Shown: positions 54,023 to 62,144 of the stretch, one piece after another
How the letters are laid out: each line of letters begins with the position of its first letter
How positions within the stretch are numbered: position 1 is the first letter of the stretch
Assembly: GCA_016707705.1 (NCBI GenBank)
Contig: JADJHD010000024.1
Coordinates: 1-62,286 of the forward strand
Direction of reading: 5' to 3'
Length of the DNA: 62,286 nt
From: Bacteroidales bacterium
GTDB taxonomy: Bacteria > Bacteroidota > Bacteroidia > Bacteroidales > UBA4417
The notes under the pieces: model-generated
What the model saw: the letters and a program-made list of their open reading frames with translations, nothing else
Database searches by the model: none
Told to the model about the DNA's origin: nothing
Translations under genes and position numbers: made by a program

Positions 54023-55510
54023 ATGTCGCACGAGACGGAGCACTTTGCCTTTTTTCGAAACCAGACGATTGGAAATGAGATTCAGTATTCAACTCCATAC
54101 GGCATAAAAACAATGGTATATGCCGATTGGGTTGCCAGCGGCAGATTATACAGGCCGATCGAAGATAAACTCAGTAACATAATCGGTCCCTGGGTTGCAA
54201 ACACCCATACTGAGACCTCTGAATCAGGCCAGCTCATGACAAAGGCCTATCATCACGCACAGCATATTATTAAGGAACATGTAAATGCTTCAAAAAATGA
54301 TGTACTGATTACCACCGGTTCCGGCATGACATCAGCATTGGTAAAATTCCAACGAATACTCAACCTTAAAACCTGCGGCCGAAAGGAAATCCATGAATGT
54401 GTCCAACCTAAGGATCGCCCGGTGGTGTTTATCACCCATATGGAACACCATTCCAATCAGACTTCCTGGTACTATACAATTGCTGATGTAGAGGTAATCC
54501 CACCAGGAAAAGGTTTGCAGGTAGATCCTGAAAACCTTCGGGAATTGCTCAAGAAATACAAGGACCGCAGTCTTAAGATAGGATCTTTCACAGCTTGCAG
54601 TAATGTAACGGGTATTGAAACGCCATATCACGAACTAGCGAAAATAATGCATGAGGCAGGAGGATATTGCTTTATCGATTTTGCTGCTTCTGCCCCATAT
54701 GTCCACATGAATATGCACCCTGAAGATCCTATGGAGAGCCTGGATGCTATCTTCTTCTCTCCTCACAAATTCCTAGGCGGACCTGGGTCATCAGGTGTTC
54801 TGATCTTCAATGCATCTCTTTACCATCGAGAGGATCCGGATCAGCCTGGAGGTGGTACTGTGGACTGGACAAATCCATGGGGTGAATTCAAATTTGTGGA
54901 TGATATAGAGACCCGCGAGGATGGAGGAACACCAGGATTTATGCAGGCAATCAGGACAGCCCTTTGCATTAAGGTAAAGGACCAGATGCAAGTTTCAAAA
55001 ATCAGAAAACGTGAGGATGAACTGGTTCATAAAGCTTTTGAAGGCTTGAACAAAATCCGTGGCGTACATATTCTTGCGGACAATATAAAAGAGCGATTAG
55101 GAATCATTTCATTCTACATTGATGATCTCCATTACAATCTTGCTGTGAAATTGCTCAGCGACAGATTTGGTGTTCAGGTCAGAGGCGGATGTGCTTGTGC
55201 CGGAACTTATGGACATTTTCTCCTTGATGTAAGCTATGAGCAATCCAGAGAAATCACCGATCGCATAACCCATGGTGACCTTTCCCAAAAACCGGGATGG
55301 GTTCGGCTTTCATTGCATCCTACAATGACTGATGCTGAACTGGATCTAGCCATGGATGCAATTGATCAGATCAGCAGGAAACATCAGGAATGGGGAAAAG
55401 AGTATCTCTATAATAAACACACCAATGAGTTTATTCATTTCGATGAGTGGCATCAGAAGGATAAGCAGGTAAGTTCCTGGTTTTCACTTGAGGAGTACCC
55501 TGACAATTAG
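54023..55510 (+). CDS. Class V aminotransferase / cysteine desulfurase-like PLP enzyme
   Basis: From ATG 54023 the protein has 495 residues. It carries VLITTGSGMTSALVKF, THMEHHSNQTSW, FIDFAASAPY, the PLP lysine in SPHKFLGGPGSSGVL and the cysteine loop VRGGCACAGTYGH, which in SufS/CsdA-type enzymes carries the catalytic Cys. At about 490 residues it is longer than SufS (about 410). No sufBCD genes are near. The next gene is a cysteine synthase-like protein, so the pair may act together in sulfur metabolism. The reaction is inferred from family features only. Confidence 0.8.
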   Translation: MSHETEHFAFFRNQTIGNEIQYSTPYGIKTMVYADWVASGRLYRPIEDKLSNIIGPWVANTHTETSESGQLMTKAYHHAQHIIKEHVNASKNDVLITTGSGMTSALVKFQRILNLKTCGRKEIHECVQPKDRPVVFITHMEHHSNQTSWYYTIADVEVIPPGKGLQVDPENLRELLKKYKDRSLKIGSFTACSNVTGIETPYHELAKIMHEAGGYCFIDFAASAPYVHMNMHPEDPMESLDAIFFSPHKFLGGPGSSGVLIFNASLYHREDPDQPGGGTVDWTNPWGEFKFVDDIETREDGGTPGFMQAIRTALCIKVKDQMQVSKIRKREDELVHKAFEGLNKIRGVHILADNIKERLGIISFYIDDLHYNLAVKLLSDRFGVQVRGGCACAGTYGHFLLDVSYEQSREITDRITHGDLSQKPGWVRLSLHPTMTDAELDLAMDAIDQISRKHQEWGKEYLYNKHTNEFIHFDEWHQKDKQVSSWFSLEEYPDN

Positions 55511-55538
55511 CATTAATTAGTAACATTCCAAATAATCT

Positions 55539-55567
55539 GGGAGCATTTGTGTGCTCCCTTCTTTTTA
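55539..55567 (+). terminator. Terminator between the aminotransferase and cysteine synthase genes
   Basis: A 7-bp stem GGGAGCA and TGCTCCC, 6-nt loop, followed by TTCTTTTTAT. It implies that the two genes are at least partly separate units. Confidence 0.75.
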
Positions 55568-55625
55568 TATATTTGCTGAGTTTCAAAGCTGTTACTAATA
55601 TTTCCAACCAAATATTACCAGTGGT

Positions 55626-56732
55626 ATGATCAATAATTCCATTCAGGATGAAAGGCTATCGTCAAAGTTTCGTGAACTCTGGCGAATAGTTGGCAACTCC
55701 CCCCTGCTCGTAATCAGTTTCCTTTACAAAGGCGAACCAAGGCAGATTTATGCCAAGATGGAGCAATTCAACATAACAGGCAGCATCAAGGACAGGATGG
55801 CGCTTTATGTGCTTCAGAAAGCCTATGAAACCGGTCAGATTAAACCTGGTGACACCATCGTGGAAGCAACCAGCGGCAATACAGGAATTGCATTTGCAGC
55901 TATCGGGCGTGCTCTTGGTCATGATGTTCATATTGTCATGCCCGACTGGATGAGTAAGGAAAGAGTCGATATAATCAAAAGTCTTGGAGCTACTATCATT
56001 CCCATTTCGAAAGAAGAAGGCGGGTTCATTGGAAGTATCAGAAGGACAGAAGAAATAGCAGCCTCTCAACCTAATGTATTTCTCCCAAAGCAGTTTGCAA
56101 ATACGGCCAATGCCTACGCACATATGGAAACCACCGGTCCTGAACTATATTGGCAATTGGATGCCCATGGACTAAGACCCGATGCTTTTGTTGCAGGAGT
56201 TGGTACAGGCGGAACAGTGATGGGCGTCGGGAAATTCCTGAAAAGCATGGATCCTGCAATCAGGGTCCATCCCCTGGAACCCACTGAATCCCCTACTCTG
56301 ACAACAGGATGTAAGGTTGGGAATCATCGCATTCAGGGAATATCAGATGAGTTTATCCCGGATTTGTTAAGTCTGAAGGATCTTGATGAAGTCGTTATGG
56401 TAAATGACGGTGATTCCATTCTGATGGCTCAAAAGCTTGCAGCCCGACTTGGACTGGCTGTAGGAATCTCCTCAGGCGCCAATTTCATAGGAGCTTTAAA
56501 AACACAGAATGATTTGGGCGGCAATGCTACAGTGGTGACTGTATTCTCCGACAGTAACAAGAAATACCTGAGTACTGATTTAATGAGAGTTGAACCGGTA
56601 AAGGCAGGCTATTATTCGCCTGATATTGAGCTGATTGACTACACTGTCTTCAAGAGGGTATGCAAAACATGCTGCGATAAACTGCATTGCACTCTTCATG
56701 GAAAATCGAGCTGTGAGAGTTGCAGCAATTAA
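55626..56732 (+). CDS. Cysteine synthase-like PLP enzyme with cysteine-rich tail
   Basis: A 368-residue fold-type II PLP enzyme: FNITGSIKDRMALYVLQKA with the PLP lysine, EATSGNTGIAFAA, AGVGTGGTVMGVGKFL and GISSGANF. It resembles O-acetylserine sulfhydrylase or cystathionine beta-synthase. About 40 residues extend beyond the normal end and finish with CKTCCDKLHCTLHGKSSCES, seven cysteines within the last 24 residues. Such a tail is not part of standard CysK and suggests a bound metal or persulfide site. No heme or CBS domain is seen. Confidence 0.82.
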   Translation: MINNSIQDERLSSKFRELWRIVGNSPLLVISFLYKGEPRQIYAKMEQFNITGSIKDRMALYVLQKAYETGQIKPGDTIVEATSGNTGIAFAAIGRALGHDVHIVMPDWMSKERVDIIKSLGATIIPISKEEGGFIGSIRRTEEIAASQPNVFLPKQFANTANAYAHMETTGPELYWQLDAHGLRPDAFVAGVGTGGTVMGVGKFLKSMDPAIRVHPLEPTESPTLTTGCKVGNHRIQGISDEFIPDLLSLKDLDEVVMVNDGDSILMAQKLAARLGLAVGISSGANFIGALKTQNDLGGNATVVTVFSDSNKKYLSTDLMRVEPVKAGYYSPDIELIDYTVFKRVCKTCCDKLHCTLHGKSSCESCSN

Positions 56733-56739
56733 TCAGTTT

Positions 56740-58077
56740 CTACTGTCTTTTTAAAACCAGTACTGTAATCTCTGGCCTGAGGATTATCCTTGAAGGAATC
56801 CCCAAATGCCCTAATCCAGTATTTACATAAAGATACTGTACCTCACCTGATTGTGTGTTGTTGTAAAGTCCGCCCCATTCGGGAAAAAGTAAACTGGCCG
56901 GACTCCATTTAAGCTTTGAATTCATCACACCCAATTGCATTCCATGAGTATGCCCTGAAAGTGTCAGTAAGATGTCAGGGTAGGTTTTAAGTACTTCGAA
57001 ACTCCAATGGGTTGGATCATGTGATAGCAGTATTTTAATTGAGTTAAGTCCAGCCTTTTCCCTGGCTTTTTGCAAGTCCCCTTTCCTGCCCCACAACTTG
57101 CTTTTACTCCAGTTTTCAACACCAATAACTGCCAGAGAATCTTCTCCATGACGAATTATATAAGATTCATTCTTCAGAAGGTGCCACCCCATTGAATGAT
57201 AGAAGGTCTCAAGTTCCTGATTATTTTTTTGCTTTGCTTCAGGAGTTTTCCAATTCAAGTAATCGCCATAATCATGATTGCCAAGAATTGAGAAAATCCC
57301 CTCCTTGCTTTTGATTCCCTTGAGTGTAGATTGAAAGGGCCAGGCTTCGGAAGTGGCATAGTTTACCATATCACCTGTAAACATTACAAGGTCAGGGTTT
57401 TCCTTATTAATGAGGTCAACAGCTTTTTGGAGGGTATGTTTTGAGGTCCAGCTTCCCAGGTGAATATCTGATAGATGAATGATCCTGTATCCGTCATACG
57501 ATTTGGGAAGATCCTTAACCGGCAGTTCCACCTCAACGACTTTAAAATTATAGATCCAGAATACAAATCCCGAGAAAAGTACCAGATTGGAAATAAATGC
57601 CAGGAATAAGCCCAACCAGCTAAAAAAACTGAAGCGAGCCCAGCCATGACGTGCAATCATACCTCGTATGGCATTGATAAGATTGACCGGTAACAGAAGA
57701 AGCTCTCCAAGAAGAAATAAACTGATAAACAGAAACTTGCCAAAATACATGACAACCATAATTCCTGGCAGGTATACCCTCAAGAAAGAAGGCCAGAGTT
57801 GTATCGATAAAAAAAGTGAAATCAGAAAGAAAAGAGTTAACAACACAAGTGGAAGCCAATACCAAACTCTTAATATCCTCGACAGGAATGGCTTAAGAGA
57901 TTTTGTGAAACTAATGAATGCCTTCCAGCATGCCAGGTCAATCAACAGAAATATGCCTGCAGAGGCAATTCTGGCATCGTATTTTGGAAAAAGGTATGCT
58001 CCCAATGCAACGAGGAGTATGATGAATATCACTAAAATTCCTCCCTTTAGCAAATGGTGGGATGCCTTGCGCTTCAT
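56740..58077 (-). CDS. Membrane-anchored metallophosphoesterase
   Basis: The 445-residue protein has about five membrane helices in the first 185 residues. A calcineurin-like domain follows with all metal motifs: IIHLSDIHLGSW, VMFTGDMVNY, ILGNHDYGD, LLSHDPTHW and TLSGHTHGMQLG. It resembles YkuE/YaeI-type phosphoesterases, some of which act on lipid A precursors or other lipids. The substrate is not predictable. The end is 8 bases from the convergent cysteine synthase gene. Confidence 0.85.
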   Translation of the reverse strand: MKRKASHHLLKGGILVIFIILLVALGAYLFPKYDARIASAGIFLLIDLACWKAFISFTKSLKPFLSRILRVWYWLPLVLLTLFFLISLFLSIQLWPSFLRVYLPGIMVVMYFGKFLFISLFLLGELLLLPVNLINAIRGMIARHGWARFSFFSWLGLFLAFISNLVLFSGFVFWIYNFKVVEVELPVKDLPKSYDGYRIIHLSDIHLGSWTSKHTLQKAVDLINKENPDLVMFTGDMVNYATSEAWPFQSTLKGIKSKEGIFSILGNHDYGDYLNWKTPEAKQKNNQELETFYHSMGWHLLKNESYIIRHGEDSLAVIGVENWSKSKLWGRKGDLQKAREKAGLNSIKILLSHDPTHWSFEVLKTYPDILLTLSGHTHGMQLGVMNSKLKWSPASLLFPEWGGLYNNTQSGEVQYLYVNTGLGHLGIPSRIILRPEITVLVLKRQ

Positions 58078-58297
58078 ACGTTTTTATTTATTGAGAAATA
58101 AGGATAGTTCCATCCTGACCAGAACTTTTAAGTTGCAAATATCCACAATAATAGCGTAGCTGAATCATATTGCGAAACTATGTCCATCATCACGCCTTCC
58201 TGTTTCTGAAATACAACAATTCTAAAAGATCCACCTTGCAAATAGAACCTGATTGACCAGAATGTGGCTGGTTGACTCAAAGCCGAACATAAAAAAA

Positions 58298-58325
58298 CCG
58301 GAGTGCATAATGATTGCAGCTCCGG
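58298..58325 (-). terminator. Terminator downstream of the LeuCD-like gene
   Basis: A 6-bp CCGGAG/CTCCGG stem with an inner TGCA pairing, followed on the minus strand by a run of seven T residues. Confidence 0.7.
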
Positions 58326-58345
58326 CATTAATATTTATTAAGCGA

Positions 58346-60124
58346 TTAGCCGTTGGCTTTCACGTAATTAACAAGACCTTTTGCCTTGAAAATCCCAACC
58401 AGTTTGTCGGGTAAAGGAGAAAACTGATAGACTTTCCCAGAAATAGTCACCTTACCAGCTTCAAAGTCTATGTCAACCTGATCACCCTGCTTATAGGCAT
58501 CTACAGCTTCAGGAAGCAGAATAATAGGAAGACCCTGGTTTACAGATGATCTGTAGAAGATTCTGTTAACGCTCTTGCAGATAACAGCCTTAATACCGGC
58601 ATAAGCCAAACCTACTGAAGGATGCTCACGGGATGAGCCACAGCCAAAGTTTGCTCCTGCAACAAGTACATCACCTTCCTTGACTCTTTCTGAGAAGCTG
58701 TCATCAAAGCCTTTAAAGAGATGGGGCATGATCTTTTCAGCTTCTGAACTCTTTACATTATAAGTGAGACTGCCGGCAAACATCTGGTCAGTATTCAGAT
58801 TGTCAACATCGGCATAGTTCCATGTTCCGTTTGAATAGCGATCCTCTCCTTCCTTGATATCAACGGTCTTGCTTTGTTCAATGGTATAAGGGAATACTTC
58901 GTTTACATCCTTGTTTCTGGGATCTGCAATTTCGCCTTTTAGAGCTGAGTAGGCCACTACTGCAGGGGATGCGAGATAAATTGAAGAATTTTTATTCCCC
59001 ATTCTGCCCTTGAAGTTACGATTGGCTGTAGAGATAATGGTATAATTATCAGCAGGAATTCCCTGTCCGGTTCCCAGACATGGTCCGCATGAAGGAGCAA
59101 GCACACTGGCACCTGCCTCCATGAAGATGCGAATCATTCCTTCTTCCATAGCCTGAAGATAGATCTCCTGTGAGGCTGGGATTACCAGCAGCTGGAATCC
59201 GAGCGGTAATTTCTTATCCTTCAATATGGCTGCAGCCTGACGCAGGTCATCAATACGACCATTGGTGCAGGTTCCAATCATAGCCTGATTGAGTTTGGTT
59301 CCCTTTACCGATGCCAATGACTTAACGTTATCAACGTGATGAGGCGCGGCTACAACAGGGAAAAGATCGCTTAAATTGATCTCTATCTCGCGAATATATC
59401 TTGCATCAGGATCAGCCCAGGTTCCGTCTGCCTTATAACCAAAATGAGCTGAAAGGATCTCATCAGCAGGAAAAACAGCATTCTTAGCACCCATCTCTGA
59501 AGCAAGATTGGCGATCGTCATTCTGTCAGAAATCGATAAGGATTTCACTCCGTCTCCATGATATTCAATGCTCATGTAATCAGCGCCACTGGAACCCATC
59601 ATCCCGATGATCCAGATGGAAAGATCCTTACCATAAACACCTTCAGGTAGTTTTCCGTTGAGGGTTATCTTGATGGATTCAGGAACCCTGAACCAGGTTT
59701 CACCCTGTTTCCAAAGTCCTGCGGTTTCAGTACGGTCAATTCCGGCGGCAAATGAGTTGAAGGCGCCTGCAGTGCAGGTATGACTGTCACTTCCAACAAT
59801 AATCATATTGGGTTTGGCATATTCAGCCATAATCTGATGACAGATTCCCCTGCCAACATCATGAAACTTCTTGATACCCTGCTCAACGGCTATATCACGG
59901 ATTTTCTGATAATCATTGGCCAGTTCAGCATTGGTTGGAGGAGCATTATGGTCAAGTACAAAAAGGAGCTGATCAGGATCCTTTACTTTTTCTCCGCCCA
60001 TTTTCTTAAATGTATTGGCTATACTGGCTGTATTATCGTGAGTGAGGATAATATCAGGTTTTCTGAAAACGATAGCACCTGCTTCGGCACCCAGAATTTT
60101 TTCTGCAAATGTTTTTCCGCTCAT
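58346..60124 (-). CDS. Aconitase-superfamily hydro-lyase, LeuC-LeuD type fused in one chain
   Basis: A 592-residue protein in which the large subunit (about 1-420) is joined to a small subunit (about 440-592). The [4Fe-4S] ligands are in MIGTCTNGR and LAPSCGPCLGTG; other motifs are VLDHNAPP, IVGSDSHTCTAGAFNSFA and STANRNFKGRMG. The small subunit has NFGCGSSREH and IFYRSSVNQGLPI, close to archaeal-type LeuD and homoaconitase. It could be 3-isopropylmalate dehydratase, homoaconitase, an aconitase or a related hydro-lyase. No leu genes are adjacent. A start at ATG 60124 is well placed. Confidence 0.85.
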   Translation of the reverse strand: MSGKTFAEKILGAEAGAIVFRKPDIILTHDNTASIANTFKKMGGEKVKDPDQLLFVLDHNAPPTNAELANDYQKIRDIAVEQGIKKFHDVGRGICHQIMAEYAKPNMIIVGSDSHTCTAGAFNSFAAGIDRTETAGLWKQGETWFRVPESIKITLNGKLPEGVYGKDLSIWIIGMMGSSGADYMSIEYHGDGVKSLSISDRMTIANLASEMGAKNAVFPADEILSAHFGYKADGTWADPDARYIREIEINLSDLFPVVAAPHHVDNVKSLASVKGTKLNQAMIGTCTNGRIDDLRQAAAILKDKKLPLGFQLLVIPASQEIYLQAMEEGMIRIFMEAGASVLAPSCGPCLGTGQGIPADNYTIISTANRNFKGRMGNKNSSIYLASPAVVAYSALKGEIADPRNKDVNEVFPYTIEQSKTVDIKEGEDRYSNGTWNYADVDNLNTDQMFAGSLTYNVKSSEAEKIMPHLFKGFDDSFSERVKEGDVLVAGANFGCGSSREHPSVGLAYAGIKAVICKSVNRIFYRSSVNQGLPIILLPEAVDAYKQGDQVDIDFEAGKVTISGKVYQFSPLPDKLVGIFKAKGLVNYVKANG

Positions 60125-60444
60125 AGTGGAATATATTAGTTATGAAGAATTTAACTAGCTTTTCAATTAGGTTGCACTCAATTGGATTTGGTTGTAAATT
60201 TCAAAAAAATCGGTTAATGAAAATCATTGTGCCCTATTTTATATTCATTCAAAACAACAAACAGATTTATTTCATAACATCTTTATAATCAAGTATTGTC
60301 CAATTCGGTAATGGCAAAGCCAAGAAAGAAAAACGCCCGGATTCCAAATAGGAAAACGGGCGCTACCGAACAAAACTGTTGCGAAATTATATCAAGTTAT
60401 TTCATCTAAATGTTTTGATATGCTCTCAAGCGGAGGATCAGTAT
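60125..60444. other. Intergenic stretch between two minus-strand genes
   Basis: AT-rich spacer. Apart from the terminator at 60334-60362 and a likely promoter for the hydro-lyase next to its start, I see nothing in it. Confidence 0.45.
60334..60362 (-). terminator. Terminator downstream of the beta-barrel gene
   Basis: A stem of CGCCCG and CGGGCG with inner TTCC/GGAA pairing, followed on the minus strand by TTTTTC. Confidence 0.75.
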
Positions 60445-61020
60445 TTAGAACCAGAATCCAACATCAACCCCCAGACGTGGGCTGATACCGCTATAGCTAT
60501 AATCCCATACATCAGAGTAGGTGTTGCTGTTTACATTGAAGGCTTTTCTTATTCCTCCACCTGTATATATATCCAGGTTGATTTTATTGGCAAATGAAAA
60601 TGACCATCCGAAAATCACCCCGGCACCTACAGCTGAATATTTATCATTTTGAACACTGCTGTAACTGTCGTTTCTGTCGACCTCCTGATATTGCGAGAGG
60701 AGATATGGCGCAAAATAAAGCCTGTGACTTTTTTTAGGTAAGATCTGGGTATAGACATGGAATTTCAACTGTGCTTCTCCACCATATCCCCACATCTGCT
60801 CATAATCCGTATCCCTGTAATTCATCCCTGCACTGATCATAAAGCTGCCTGTGGGTGAATAAAAATGTTCAAATCCCATTTGGAAGGTATTACGGGTAAA
60901 CATGGCAGCCGATACCTTGAATATATTCCGGTAATTGGCAGAAGCAGCTGTAGGTTGGGTTTGTGCATACGTAATTGATGCAAAAGCAATCAGCAAAACA
61001 ATAATGAGGTGTTTTTTCAT
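60445..61020 (-). CDS. Small outer-membrane beta-barrel protein
   Basis: A 191-residue protein with a signal peptide (LIIVLLIAFASITYAQ), then alternating amphipathic strands such as NTFQMGFEHFYS, SFMISAGMNYRD and GVIFGWSFSFANKINLDIY. It ends in a terminal Phe (GVDVGFWF), the usual signal for outer-membrane assembly. It resembles the DUF3575 type of small barrels. The function is unknown. Confidence 0.75.
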   Translation of the reverse strand: MKKHLIIVLLIAFASITYAQTQPTAASANYRNIFKVSAAMFTRNTFQMGFEHFYSPTGSFMISAGMNYRDTDYEQMWGYGGEAQLKFHVYTQILPKKSHRLYFAPYLLSQYQEVDRNDSYSSVQNDKYSAVGAGVIFGWSFSFANKINLDIYTGGGIRKAFNVNSNTYSDVWDYSYSGISPRLGVDVGFWF

Positions 61021-61335
61021 TTGAACGAGTTTATTAAAATTAGCTGGATATTTAACAAAGAGTTTGCCAGTTTTAGTGAAATCACAGAAGAAAACAGAAT
61101 GCTAATCTAAGGCTATTTATCGTTTAGAATTCAGACAAATCTGAATTTCATAGTTTATTCTTCAAGAACTTTATTGTTGCACTGTTTAGTATTTATTACA
61201 AAAGAAAAACAGACCATAGAAATAAGGGTAAAAAAATCCAAAACAGGTTGCATGTTGGTAATCAGGAAGTAAAATCCTTACTGAATGGGTATTTTACAAT
61301 CGAATAGAGAAATTTGATTCTCATGCACAAAAAAA
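61021..61335. other. AT-rich intergenic stretch before the tRNA operon
   Basis: More than 300 bases without a gene. The end of the stretch carries the -33 box of the tRNA promoter. No other feature recognised. Confidence 0.5.
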
Positions 61336-61366
61336 TTTGCAGAGTTCTCAATTAAGTGTAAATTTG
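61336..61366 (+). promoter_or_regulatory. Promoter of the tRNA operon
   Basis: TTTG at 61336-61339, exactly 19 bases, then TAAATTTG at 61359-61366. It is a full Bacteroidota consensus and lies 120 bases before the first tRNA-like sequence. Confidence 0.78.
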
Positions 61367-61373
61367 CAGCCCG

Positions 61374-61448
61374 CAAAGGAAAACCGTGGATGCCTTGTTT
61401 TAGTAGATTTCCTTTGTCAGATTCCGGAAAGTCGGAATTTCACCGGAA
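61374..61448 (+). other. Structured leader of the tRNA operon
   Basis: Two hairpins can form: CAAAGGAAA (61374-61382) with TTTCCTTTG (61408-61416), and TTCCG (61422-61426) with CGGAA (61433-61437). The latter arm can pair instead with CCGGAA (61443-61448), so the last two are mutually exclusive. I do not recognise a known RNA family. Confidence 0.4.
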
Positions 61449-61486
61449 CTTGGAGACCGGTCAACAATTTAGCAATTTTTCCACTT

Positions 61487-61560
61487 GGAGAGGTGGGTGA
61501 GTGGCTGAAACCAATCTCGTCACTGGTGACGAGACTAAACTGTCGGACTCGATTAGGGTT
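61487..61560 (+). pseudogene. tRNA-Ser 5' fragment with inserted palindrome
   Basis: It matches the intact tRNA-Ser from GGAGAGG through the variable arm, but CAGTTTG of the anticodon arm is replaced by the 20-nt palindrome at 61515-61534. The T arm and 3' acceptor strand are missing. It cannot be a working tRNA. Confidence 0.85.
61515..61534. repeat. 20-nt perfect palindrome in tRNA-Ser fragment
   Basis: TCTCGTCAC, centre TG, GTGACGAGA. Identical to the element at 61900-61919. Confidence 0.9.
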
Positions 61561-61593
61561 AGACAAAAATAAGATTTAGCAATTTTTCCACTT

Positions 61594-61681
61594 GGAGAGG
61601 TGGGTGAGTGGCTGAAACCAACAGTTTGCTAAACTGTCGTACTCGATTAGGGTACCGGGGGTTCGAATCCCCCCTTCTCCG
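61594..61681 (+). tRNA. tRNA-Ser(GCU)
   Basis: Complete class II tRNA of 88 bases: acceptor GGAGAGG with CTTCTCC, anticodon stem ACAGT/ACTGT with loop TTGCTAA (anticodon GCT at 61628-61630), long variable arm, and T loop TTCGAAT. The discriminator is G and CCA is not encoded. It reads AGC and AGU codons. It is the only intact serine copy of three tandem versions. Confidence 0.93.
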
Positions 61682-61722
61682 CAGATGAAGATTCAGTAAA
61701 TAATCTTCACTTATAAAGGATT

Positions 61723-61797
61723 CGGGGTGTAGCGCAGTCCGGTTAGCGCACCTGGTTTGGGACCAGGGGGTCGAAGGTTCGAATCCTTTCACCCCGA
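61723..61797 (+). tRNA. tRNA-Pro(UGG)
   Basis: Complete tRNA of 75 bases: acceptor CGGGGTG with CACCCCG, anticodon stem CCTGG/CCAGG with loop TTTGGGA (anticodon TGG at 61758-61760), T arm AAGGTTCGAATCCTT. The discriminator is A and CCA is not encoded. It follows the intact tRNA-Ser by 41 bases. Confidence 0.93.
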
Positions 61798-61804
61798 CTA
61801 CTAA

Positions 61805-61835
61805 AGCCTCCTGTCAATCGACAGGAGGCTTTTTT
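61805..61835 (+). terminator. Terminator of the tRNA-Ser/tRNA-Pro unit
   Basis: An 11-bp stem AGCCTCCTGTC with GACAGGAGGCT, loop AATC, then six T residues. Confidence 0.9.
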
Positions 61836-61899
61836 ATGCATTTTATTCAAAATTTGACAGTTTATTCACCGGGAGAGGTGGGTGAGTGGCTGAAACCAA

Positions 61900-61919
61900 T
61901 CTCGTCACTGGTGACGAGA
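61900..61919. repeat. 20-nt perfect palindrome, second copy
   Basis: Identical to 61515-61534: two 9-bp arms around TG, at the same position of the tRNA. Confidence 0.9.
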
Positions 61920-61958
61920 CTAAACTGTCGTACTCGATTAGGGTACCGGGGGTTCGAA

Positions 61959-61998
61959 CGGTGAAGCCTTCACGATAGGCGCGATAGCGACTGAGTAA
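61959..61998. repeat. 40-nt insert in the T loop of tRNA-Ser copy
   Basis: The insert is CGGTGAAGCCTTCACGATAG followed by 20 more bases containing GCGCGATAGCGAC. It contains GTGAAG and CTTCAC around one base, and GCGATAGCGA-type inverted words. Its exact edges are uncertain by two bases because AA occurs on both sides. Confidence 0.75.
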
Positions 61999-62052
61999 TC
62001 CCCCCTTCTCCGCAGATGAAGATTCAGTAAATAATCTTCACTTATAAAGGAT

Positions 62053-62136
62053 TCGGGGTGTAGCGCAGTCCGGTTAGCGCACCTGGTTTGGTCTAGTCAC
62101 TCGTGACTAGAGAAGGTTCGAATCCTTTAACCCCGA
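62053..62136 (+). pseudogene. tRNA-Pro copy with inserted palindrome
   Basis: It matches tRNA-Pro except that GACCAGGGGGTCG, the 3' half of the anticodon arm and the variable loop, is replaced by a 20-nt palindrome plus G. The TGG anticodon triplet remains but the 3' stem is gone, and the acceptor has one mismatch (AACCCCG). It should not work. Confidence 0.88.
62092..62111. repeat. 20-nt perfect palindrome, variant copy in tRNA-Pro
   Basis: TCTAGTCAC, centre TC, GTGACTAGA. It shares the GTCAC/GTGAC core with the two copies in tRNA-Ser and differs in one arm position and the centre. Confidence 0.9.
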
Positions 62137-62144
62137 CTACTAAA

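Larger units (their letters stand above)
61872..62012 (+). pseudogene. tRNA-Ser copy with two insertions
   Basis: It matches tRNA-Ser over its whole length but has the 20-nt palindrome in place of CAGTTTG in the anticodon arm, and a 40-nt insert in the T loop between TTCGAA and TCCCCC. Both breaks destroy the fold. The acceptor stem, D arm and variable arm are still intact. Confidence 0.88.

Noticed and set aside
61337..61579. Plus-strand open frame across the tRNA leader and first tRNA-Ser fragment
   Set aside because: It overlaps the promoter and a broken tRNA, and its end is translated palindrome; no protein family resemblance.
61559..61792. Minus-strand open frame covering the intact tRNA genes
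   Set aside because: It is antisense to tRNA-Ser and tRNA-Pro. The peptide is a well-known type of false protein made from tRNA sequence.
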